From Flabesymbios commensalis (taxonomy: Eukaryota; Annelida; Polychaeta; Terebellida; Flabelligeridae), in contig OZ024907.1 of assembly GCA_964017125.1 (NCBI GenBank), positions 20,964,052-21,028,051 of the forward strand: a stretch of DNA of 64,000 nucleotides, written 5' to 3'. The position numbers and the translations under genes are program-made. Below the pieces are notes generated by a model that had not been told where the DNA came from, did no database searches, and saw nothing but the letters and a program-made list of their open reading frames with translations. This document shows positions 47,101-59,100 of this stretch, piece by piece; the first letter of the stretch is position 1, and the number at the start of each line of letters is the position of its first letter.

Positions 47101-50100
47101 CATACAAAGCCTCAGCTCGGATACTGTGAAGATATGTGTGTCTGTGCTCCTGCGTGCGTTGTCAATTCTGGGTCAACATCGAAGACGCTGGCCTTGTATG
47201 TCTGCCATTGAATATTTCAATGAGAATATATCCATAATATTTGTTTTTTAATTCTTATTCTGCAATGTATTATTGATCAATCCAGGTGTTCCAATTCGCG
47301 TTTAGTTAGTGTGTAATGTATGTGAGACATTAACAAAGCCAAAGCGTGCACAGTGTCAGCCTTGATCTGTCCCAGCTATTTTTCACACTTGATGCCGGCA
47401 CCTGGATTAAGTAGGCTGCTTGTTGAGTTGTGTCAGAATGACGACAGCGTGTCAGTTTTGCTTACAACAAAAGTAATGACTGTTCAGTGATCATTGAGAT
47501 TGGCAGATTGATCAGGGCTTCAGCCTTAGACCTAAATAAGCACAACTCGTGAGGTCACTGCCACAAAAATACTTCAAATAAAAAGTGGTTGTCCGTACAG
47601 CCAACTGAATGACTATTACTCCTTGTCGGGACATAATCTGGTTGTCTCGGACCAACAGAACAGCTTTATTTCGAACGCTGTCATTACTTCACTACATGAA
47701 GCCCCTGTGAATACCCAGTGGCCAGGGCATGGAGCATCATAATACTTCACTACATGGAACCCCTGTGAATACCCAGCGGCCACGGCATTGCCTCCGGATG
47801 AACATTATGGAATACACAAGGTCTTCCCCCACTTGATTTCTTCTTGATTTCCGCGGGCAAGAATTGCTTTTGTATGCTATTTTACAGTGCTCAAGCCTTT
47901 GGCAGTCTTAGTGAAGACTTCACAGCGAAAGGTATAGCCCTAAGTGATACTTACACCAATGAGCTGGCATGCAAATCATTCAAAAAATACATAGAACTAA
48001 CCAGTCTAGATGAGCTAGCTGGTAGTGTGAAAAATGCAAAGTTTGTCAGTGTTATGTCAGATAGCAGCACTGATTCGAGTATTACAGAACAAGAAATAGT
48101 GTACATCAGGTATACAGAAAATAGAATGCCACCATCCAGATTTGTTGCCGTCAGAGCTCCATGTAGTCCCTATGCTGTAGGAATTTACAATGCTGTACTG
48201 AGTTACCATCAAGAACTTGGGTTAGGAAAAGAGGAGATAGGCCGGAAGCTAGTCGGATTTGGATGCGATGGGGCAAGCGTTCTGGTTGGTAAGAAAGGTG
48301 GGGTGTCTGGACATCTGAGAAAACTACAGCCAAGTCTTGTGACAATCCACTGTCTAGCACATTGTTTGGAACTGTGTTTTAAGGACTCCATTAAGAAGGA
48401 TAGCCTTTATGATAGCTGCATCACACTGCTTAAATGGGACTTTATTATATGTATCACAACAGCTCCAAGCAGAGGTTATATTTAAAAAGATCTTTTGACA
48501 GCTTGGCCATTCCAGTAACATCACCAACTAGGATTGGAGGTACCCGAAAGGTAGGCCACATGGACTTGGCAATATCCAGTTTTTTAAAAACTTATCAACC
48601 CAGCTGTGCCCAGTTGAAGGACTGTGTCGCCCAGCGCACTCATGGAGAAGCACAAAATAAAGCATGTGGGTATAATCGAATAATGAAACGGCCAGAGGTC
48701 ATAGCATACCTGCACATACTATAAGATGTTCTAAAGCCACTCAAGGCCTTATCTATGTGCCTACAGACTGCCCAAACAACTCTTGCTGATGCTAGCCAAG
48801 CCATGGATGTAGCAAAAGATGTTGTGACCCAGTATGTTAACAACAATGGCTCTATGATGCGACAATATTTAAAGTCTGCAGGTAGTGTTTTATACATAAG
48901 TCAGGTGATGAGTGGTTCACTTCTCAAAGAGGAGGAGTTTCCCTCAAAACAATTTTCGCTCTCAGTCTCACAGGCAATTCTAAAATCGTTTGCCACCAGA
49001 TTTTCGGAGCTTGATGACGGGATTATTGCGGCCACCAGAATAGCCAACTTCAAGAACTGGCCAATGACAGAACAAAAACAGATGTTGCTGAATTTGGCAA
49101 TGAAGCTGTGGAAACACTTTGTGTTCACTTTAAGGATATTATAAACTTGGTGGATGATACAGAGTAGGTGGAATCAGACTGGAAGCTACTGAGATCACAT
49201 ATGTACATTAAAGAGGAAAGTGCTGCAGCTTATTTGGTCAGAGCTGTACAAGATGTACTCAGGAGACTTCCCTCACATCTTCACTCTCATAGATCTCATC
49301 CTTACTTTGCCAGCTAGCTCTGCAGAAAATGAAAGGGGCTTCAGTAATATGAAACTGATAAAGTCAACCATGAGAAACAGATTAAACACATCAACACTCA
49401 GTGAACTAATGACATCCAGACATCAACTCCTTCTGTGTCTGAGTTTAATCCAGAGAAGGCTGTTAACAAATGGCTTGACACCGGCCAGAGGTCACGCAGG
49501 CCTATGTTCATGGATACCGCACACCAGCCAAAGAGGGCACGTATGGATATTAATTTAGACGATTTATTGCCTGAATGTGTTGATGATTCAGATTCTGATA
49601 ATGATGCAGAGGACAATGAAGTCACTGAGGATCAACTGGCCGAAAGACTTGATCTAGAAAATTAAAGGATTATAGTTTCATGGCCATATGTCGTTATGTT
49701 TCCACATATCCTGTTTTAAACATTTATTTAGAAGTCATTAGTTTTTTGTCAATTTCCACTGATTAAACACGTCTTATTGAAATGTGGCCCCACTGATTTC
49801 TGTACCACATTCACAGGTGAGGGACCACATTTTTGTTGCTATTATACAGAGAGTGTGGTCCATCTACTCGATAAATTTGTAAAAAAATGACGTTGAATTA
49901 GATTTAAAGTGGTCCCGGGACCACATATCTTTTCTTATACGGGAGGATTGTAGTTTATTTTAATAGTAAATGTGGTCCCGTTTTGGTGGGACCACATTTG
50001 CGTTGATAAAAGTAGCATCCCCTATTCTAATGGATTACCCTCTCCTATTCTGATACAAAATAGGGAAAATTACACATTTTAATACAATTAAAATTCACAA

Positions 50101-53100
50101 ACAAGTGGTCACGGACTATGCCTAGTAATAGTATGCCCCCGATAAAATAACATAAATTTCAAAACATGGATGCCCACATATTGTAACAATGCAAAAGTTG
50201 GGTGATATCACCCGAATTTCCTCATTTGACAGTGTTTACATTTCCAACACATGGAGAAGACTTGATAGATAGCTCGACTGATCGGCTTGCTCTGGGCTAA
50301 TTCTGTGGCCGCCTGTGGGTCCCTGCCAAGCAAGGCTACAAAACCCCTTCATGCCTCCCTTCTTCCCCTTGTGAGGTACCTGGGCGGGAGAGGCGAGCAT
50401 CCACTTCAGTTTCCCTCCCCATTCCCACTTCCTCTTTCTAAGTATAAATTCTGCTTTACTCCCCCCTCTACTACAAGGACCACCCACCCCTCCCCTGCAA
50501 TCTTTCCTGCACTTCTCATAAAGCAGAATCTCTAACCCCCCTTAGCCTTATTCCCAAGTGTCCAGTTTTCATGAATCATTCTTCCTGCAGAGTCCAGGTC
50601 TCATATAGCTGACCCCCCCCCCCCCCTCTGAAGCATTCTTCCTGCAGAGTCCAAGTCTCATAATTCTGATTCCCCTCCCCCTGAAGCATTCTCCCTGACC
50701 TGTCCAATTATCATAAAGCTGCTTCCCCTGAAGCATTCTTCCTGAAGTATGCCGTTCTCATAAAGCTGATTTCCCTACCCCCTGAGATTCTTCCTGAAGT
50801 TTCCATCTATGAGAGTCAGAACCAAAGCAGTATGAACCAAAGCAGATTACATTATAAATTGATAATAACAATAAAAGTCATAAGCCAGATCACATTACAA
50901 ATTAATCATTACTATGGACTGGCTACACCACATTAATGTGATGACACAGTGATCACATGAAGATCCAATATTGTGAATGGAAGTACTATTGTTTGCGATT
51001 CCACTAAATGCATGAAAGAACCAATTTTTCTACAGGTGGAATTATAGCATGTGTCAATTTTGTGTATATTGAACCACAGGGGTGTGGGCAATTTGAACAA
51101 GTACATGTAAGTTTCCCACACAGTAAGTTCACCACAAGTTAGTTCACCCAAAAACTTCACCACAGCTTTGGTGAATTAACCACAACTTTATGGGTAAGTT
51201 CACCATAACCGCAGGTTCGGCAGTAAAATTAGCATGTTTTAGCATGTTTTTATTAGCCTCACGAGACACAACATTGACGTGTGTGACAAACTGAAAAATT
51301 TCAGCTCGATTATGTTTAAAATGGCCGACTATCAGCCATTATTGACTTTACTATGGCTGATATCTAGCAAGCCATGCCTGATAGCTATACCATTAAGTAC
51401 TATGAAACAAAATGTGCAGTTTCAGGGAGGGATATGCTGTGAAAAATGTTAGCTCAATCAATTTCAAAAATGGTTGACTTGCGACCATCATTGACTTCAA
51501 CATCTGAAATATACTCTGCTAGATTGGTAGACCATTACTGTAAAACAGAATGTGAGAGTTCAGAGAAAGATGCACCCTGACAAACTTTCTATCATGTGGG
51601 CGGGACGGGGAATTATGGTGGCCGGCTGGCTTCTTCTTTAGATAAGATTTACAGGCCCATTATAAGATCTTAAAATCCCTTGTTTTGTGAGAAAAATCTG
51701 ATTTTTTAGGTGTGTTTTTATTGCCAGTTGAGCATATGAAAAAAAATTATGCAATTCAGTAGTCTATCTATATGCCAGTATGGGCTCCTAATATGTGAAA
51801 ACATGAAAAATACAAGTTATTTTTTTTCATAACAAGTCAAACTGTACATGTATTCACAGATGTGCCTCCATTGGAAGACATGTTAGAGCTCATTGATCAA
51901 TCCAGCCAGCTTCGAAAAGAGTGGGCAAGAAATGCTTCACAAGGAAATGATCCTCCTCCTGCCTTTACTCCAAGCACAAATACCACTGAAAAAAGTGATG
52001 CCAAAGATGTGAAGCCTCAAGCAAAGGTTTGCGAATTTTTTTCCTTAAATGTGTTTGTAAGGAATTTCTTAATACTTTTCTACTTTTCATTTAAATAATA
52101 TATATCCTACAGTATGAAAACAATCTTCTTTTGTAATTTTCCAGACACAGAAATCGCAACCAAAACAAAGTGAAAATATTGGTGGTTTCAAGAAAGGGTT
52201 TCTTTTTGGAGGACCGCCAGCTAAAAAGGTGACACCTAAAGCCACTAAGACAGCTGCTAGCAAGCCAGAACCTATTCCCTATATAAAGCCAAAAGATCCT
52301 GAGGCTAAATCCAAGCAATTTGAAATACCAGAGGTGCAAGAAGCTTTGAAGGCTAGTCAAGGATTATTAGATAACAAAGGTAGGTGTATTTGTTAAAAAA
52401 ATGTTTAGCAGAAGTGGGATTTTCAGTGTTCATGTCATTTGTATTGCTCAAAATGTAATCAAATAGTAATTATGCCGTACTTTAGCTGTCATTATTTGTA
52501 GATCTGTGTCAAAATCTTCCTCTCAATCTGAAATTTAGTGACAATAGTTTACACAATCATTTGTGGGTCAAAAAAAGATCTGGACTGCTCTTATCATGGT
52601 GTTCAATCTTTCTGCCAGGGTTCCCCACAGTGCCGGAAATGCCGGCATGCCGACCGGATGAATTTTATGCCGACCAGCATGTAATAGGTCACATCCGGCT
52701 GTTATCCAGCTGGCAGATTAGCTAATATTCCCGTCGCCAGTGTCCCGTCTGTGTTGGTTTAGCGATCAGCGTGTACAAGTAAGACAAGATACGTGTTGAC
52801 ACCCCCCTTCCCTTCCCCCCCCCCCATAATACCCCACCTATGGGCAACCCGTCATGTGCTGTATGCTACATAACATAGGTGTAGGCCTACGCCTGGCAGA
52901 AGCAGCGCTGACAGAAAGTGCTGTCACAGTGTGGCCAGTCCACCGCTGTGCCAATGTCAGTCCAGCGCCAACAGCGCTGAGCCGGCATTGGCGCGACGCT
53001 GGCGTTGCCAGTCACCACGACACGTTCGTTGTCAATCACCAAAGTGTCAGCGCGTTGGTGAGTGAGTGATACTAACTCACAAACCATGTCAGGCATACAC

Positions 53101-56100
53101 AAAAACAGTTATAAATAACATTCTACTCAAATTCAATCAAAATTACATAACTCTGACGTATGCTGGGTATGCTGGAGTATGGTGACGGCACACAAACAGT
53201 CAGGCAAACAACACAAATAAAAAAACTTTGATATTTTTTATCGCGCGCGCGCGTGCAACAGTAAATATTTTATTATGCTGCTCGCGCGCGCTAAGTTAAG
53301 ATTTTTAAGATAACGACCGGATGATTTTTTTTTCTGTGGGGAACCCTGCTTTCTGCCCAATTGTCAAGGGAGTTAAACTACCTCAAGTGTCATTTTTTGT
53401 TTGGTTTTATTATAAAGTACATTATTAAAAGTTACTGAAGTCCTAACTATTATATATAGATTAAAGGAATGGCTATATTATGTGTACTAGTAATTTATGA
53501 AAAGTTTGTAGCTTTGGGCCCCTGAGTACTAGATGTCTTTGAAAGACCCTTATATAACTTTAATCCAAATTACCATGTTATGGTGGGAGAAACAAATTGA
53601 AATTATGTTATAAATCTAAATTTATTCACATAAATGACATTTAAATGTCTGAAACATTTGTGTCTATCAGGACACACTGTAATTATAGTCAGGTCTTCCT
53701 GGCAAAAGACAAATTATTTAATTATTTTCATCCCCTGCCCATAGAGGCCAGGATCACAAAAACTCAGTCAGAAATTATAAAAAAATTACAATCACATTCC
53801 CCACAATATGGAGATGTACTTGTGATTTCAAGGTTTTACTGAAATTCAAAATGGCCGCCATGGATGATCTTTTTTGTGGGCGCAAAAACTCAAAAAGCAG
53901 AAATAATCCAAATTTTACAATTACATTCCCCACCAAGTACAGCTGATTTTACTGAAATTTAAAATTGCCACCACAGGTCGACTTTTTAAATACTTGTGAC
54001 CGCATAAACTCTAACCTAATTTATGGTGATATAGGACTTCAGGCCACTTGTTTATTATTTTAATTGAAGATTTTTACTTGACTTTCTGTTTGAAACGTTT
54101 TCGTATTTGACATTACAAAATACATTGTTTAGTATTGCGTAACGAAAAGCTACATAATTTTGACCAATTGCAATTCAAGCTTACAATTGAAATATATTGT
54201 CTTCAACAGTGCTGATGGTTTGTAAAGTAAAGGTGTGTGGAAAATCACACCCCTTTGAATGAGCAAGTCTTGAGTGTAATCAAGGAGTGTGATTTGCACT
54301 ACTGTATTTCCCGGCATATACTAGTACATTGCACTAGAGTATAAGTCGCACTAGCCTCAAGATTATGCTAAAACCATAGATAGGAAAATAGGAAAATATA
54401 TTTTTCAATACATAAACGTATAATATACTATAAAAATGACAAAGTGCTACAATTGTCATTCACTTAATATTATTGCTAGTTATAAAGTGGCTCAATTGTA
54501 TATCTAGACTAGTTGTTGTTAATAATTTGTATTCAGTATAAATCAATGCCCTTTATTGACATCGCCACCTGGTGAGTGTGGGTCAGTTACAGAATTGCAA
54601 CTCACTAATGAGGTAGAAAAAAACAATGGCGTTTGTCTTTCATACATGGCTTAGAATAATTTTGAATATATTATTATGTTCAAGTATATTGTACAATATA
54701 ATAAACACTTTTATACTTTTAATATTGGTCTATCAGACTATTAAATAGCATTGACTTGACATTGATACGTCAATGTACCGACACCTCACACTTGAATATC
54801 GTCAGACATGTCTTCGAGCCTTGTGCATCATATCCGCTGATGCGACCTATCTATGGTTTGAGCTTAATCTTGAGGCTAGTGCGACTTATACTCCAGTGCG
54901 ATGTGTATACGCGATGGAAACTACTGCCGGCTGTCACTTTTAGGCAACTTCGTTCCACAGGCATCAAACAACTTTTTTAATACCATGTGTAAAAAATGAA
55001 TGCTTTGAAGTACATTCTCTGTTGCTGCACACACACTATGGAACCCCCTTTCTTCTGCAATCCGGACTGCAAAAACCATGACATCTTTCCGAAAACTATT
55101 ATAAAATCTTCTATTTGTTGTCACTGTATGGCTGTTGACAACTTTTTGCACTGCATGAACCTGGACATGGCAATCATCATAATTAGTGTACCAAACAATC
55201 GATTATAGTCAATCATCAGGCACATCAATAACAAAACTTGATCACAACCTTATACATGTATATATAGAGACAAGGAAATGTATCAATTGAAAATTTTAGA
55301 ATTACATGTACAAAGAATCTACTATTTTTTGTTTTTCAGAATGGATTACTGATGATTTAATGGAGAAAGTTAGAAGTCATCCGAATTTGTTGAAGAAGAT
55401 GTCAGATCCAAAGTGTATGCAGGCTATAACTGAATTTCAAGCTAACCCAAAAACAGCAATGACAAAATACAATGACAATCCTGAAATACAGCAGTTCCTT
55501 AAAGATTTTTGCAGTATATTAGGTAAGGTAAATTTTGATTGGGCCACATTTTTTTAATAACATAGTTTATGGATATGGTGCCCCTAATTTGTCACACATT
55601 TTTTCCTATGGTGTGGAAAACATCCCCACAAACAAAATTGAATGAACAAAAATATTTTTTTGGTGGTAAAACACTGTTTCTTAGGATAAAAATACAAATC
55701 ACGCATGGTCTGAAATCTGCTAAAATAGTAAATTTTAAAAATGATAAAGTAATCTTTCCATTCTATTTATTTCCCTGCCACCTGCTCTAACCTTTCTTAA
55801 AAAAAATTGTAAACCACATTATCAATTTGAAATATGTGTGGCCTCATTTACTTGATTTCATTTGAGATATTTTTTGCCAAGTATGAAAATAAAAAGCTTT
55901 TCAGAATTTGTGTATGCAAGGGGAGTTACTTAATAAATCTATTGTTGCTCATATCAGAATTGTTTAATTTCTCCTTGTGCTGTCCCTTTAGGAGATTTCC
56001 AAAGAATGAGTATGCTTTGTGAAATCAACATTGAATCATAATTGACATCTACTTGGAACTGTTTGCGAATATTATGCTATTATTGAAAGTGTTATGTTCA

Positions 56101-59100
56101 ATAAAGTAAAATCACTGGCAAACATTTAGCTGTAATGTATCCAACATAAATTAATTTCACCATGATATATAAGTGTTATAGACTAAAAAGCCTTGTGATA
56201 TACATGATATATCAGATCAATAAAAAAATATGAATATATTTTTTCTTTTTAATTTTTCACCCACCTAGCCTTTCACATTCGCCACAAGGTTACATGAATA
56301 TCAAGCGAATTCTATGCTAATTGGTTTTGTGATAGTACACTGCTTGTCAATTAGGAAACCTACCTGTAAAATTTTGTATCAATCACTGAAAAGTTTGGAA
56401 AATGCTGGAAATGTAGAAGTTTAAATTCTGAGAAATTCAGTGTGACCAGTCATTTTACTGATATATAGGATGATGCCCACATCCTAAATGATAAGCATGC
56501 GGATTACTTGCAGAGACAATGCATAATAAGGTAACATTGGATAATATTAGAACTGATTGTTTACCAAATAGAACTTATGTCTTCAATGTGATGCTTTTTT
56601 TTGTAGGAGACCATTTCACAAATATGAAAAAAGATGATAAATCTGGGCAAAATTCCAGCTCTGCTGACCGATTCATGCCACCTTCTGATGTGACAGCAGC
56701 TGATCTAAGGCCATCTGGTGCTTGTCCTGACCTGCCTGGTCCAGATATGGCCAATGTAAGTTAATTTGATAAGTACAGTATTTTCCGATATCTTCGACCT
56801 GTGTGCTGCTCAGAACGTATATATGTGTTGTCAAGGAAATTTCAGACTGAAAAAGACCACTAAAATGTGTAGCATATTGTGGTAGATTCTCAGTTAATAA
56901 AACAATTCACTTCAGGAGATTTTTCATAAATAATATTATTTTTCATTAATTTGAAGCTGGAAATTGCGTCGCAATTCCAGCTTAACCCTTGTGCAGCTAT
57001 GTACATTTTCAAAATGTCAGTGACTTGTTATAATTATTTGTAATCAATTGAAGCTGGAAAGAAACAATTCTGCAGGACCGTAAAGTTGTAAATTATTAAA
57101 ATTTTACTATCACATTCCCCACGATATGGAGATGTGCATGTGATTTTTTCAAGGTTTTACCGAAATTTAAAATGGCTGCCATGCCTGAACTTCATAATTT
57201 TTTGTGGGTGCAAAAACTCAAAAATTAAAGTCAGGAATAATGTGTAGGTGATTTTACTGAAATTTAAAATGGCCACCACAAGTTGACTTTTTAAATATTT
57301 GTGACCACAAAAATTTCTAACCTAATTTATGGCGGGGGATGATATAGGACTTCAGTCCTCTTGTTGTAAATATAGAACTATTGTTCACATATTTCTATAC
57401 AAAATTGATGCACTGTTTTAGCGTCATTTTACTCATAATAATTTTTATCCTCCGCCTGGTGAAGTTAGGGCGGGCGGTATTGGTGTCACCTTGGATGTCC
57501 GTGCGTGGGTCCGCTTTAGCAGCCCGCCGTCCACCTGTCCACGTTTCATTTCCGGAGCAGATCTCTGATACCCATGGGGGGATTTTTTTCATATTGCTTG
57601 TGCGTTTTTGACTATATTTATAAGACCGACCATTGGCCATAATTAAATTGATTATGCATGATATCTGGCAGTGATTCGTTTCCAAAGCATATCTCGGAAA
57701 TCCATGGGGGGATTTATTTCATATTGCACACACACATCCCTTAGGGGGTGTAGATGTGCCTTTTGGGGTTTATGAAGTTTGACCTACTTAAATGGCCATA
57801 ATTAATTTTAATATGCTTGAAAGTGGCAAACCTTGTCAGATAGCAAGACCTATGCTATAAAACAAAATGTACGGTACCAGGTAGGGATATGCCCTGAAAT
57901 TTTTTCACTCGATCAAATTCGAAATGGCTGACTATCTGCCATAATTAACTTCAATGTGCCTGATATCTGGCAAACCGTGCCAGATAGCTAGACCATTGCT
58001 ATGAAACAAAATGTGTAGTCTCAGGTAGGGATATGCCTTGAATTTTTTTTAACTTGATCTAATTAAAAACGGTTGACTATCAGCAAATTTACCAAAATAT
58101 GCATCATATCTCGTAAACAATGCCATAATATAGCTATTTAGACCATTACTAAAAAACAAAATGTGCAGTTTCAGAGAGGGATATGGCCTGGAAAATTTCA
58201 AGTCGATCAAATTCAAAATGGCCAACTCTCAGCCTTAATTAACCGAGCCAGATAGCTAGACCATTAAGTATAAAACAAAATGTGCGGTTTCAGGGAGGGA
58301 TATGCCCTGAAAAATCTCAACTCGATCAAATTCAAAATGCCTGACTTCAGGTCATTACATTGTATTAACATTAATAAGGGTAAAATTTGGAAAACTGCCA
58401 GATAGCTAGACCATGACTATAAAACAAAATGTGTGGTTTCAGGGAGGGATATTGCCTAAAGAATTTCTAAATTGATCTAATTCTAAAATGGCTGACTTGT
58501 GATCATCATTGACTTTAATATCTGTAATATACATGGCATACTGTGCTAAATAGGTAGACCATTACTGTAAAACAGAATGTGAGAGTACAGAGAAGGATGC
58601 ACCCTGAAAAATTTCTATCACGCAGGCGGGAGGGGAGGGGGGGAGGATTATGGTGGATGGCTGCCCTCTTGATGTAATATACCTCTTACTATAAAGCATA
58701 AACATTCTACTTTCCCCTTGGTGCTTTAAATTAAACATGTTTATATCTAAACATAGCTGAGTTATCTTTCTAATGAAAAATTCAACCATTAAAGGTTTTC
58801 GTTGTGGAGAAAAACAATTTGATTTTTGAAAAAAAATATTTTTGTACTTAGTTTTGTACTTAGGCCACTATGTTTTTTTTCTCTGTTTTAGATGAGCGTG
58901 GGCATTAGATTTACGCCGCGCATTAAAAAAAAAAAACATATGTTTTTTTTCTGCCCAGCGCTAGCTTTAGATTGTTGCCGATTTAAAAAAAAAAACAGTC
59001 AAATTCGGGAGATAGAAAAAACATTTCGAAAAAAACCAAGTTCATTTCGAGAGATAATAAATATTTTTCCAACTATGTTTTTTTTTGCTTGTTTTTTTCG

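Noticed and set aside
49220-49558. Independent gene with a hAT dimerisation domain (domesticated transposase)
   Set aside because: It continues the broken transposase in order and strand. There is no own start context or splice structure, and the upstream pieces are frame-shifted.
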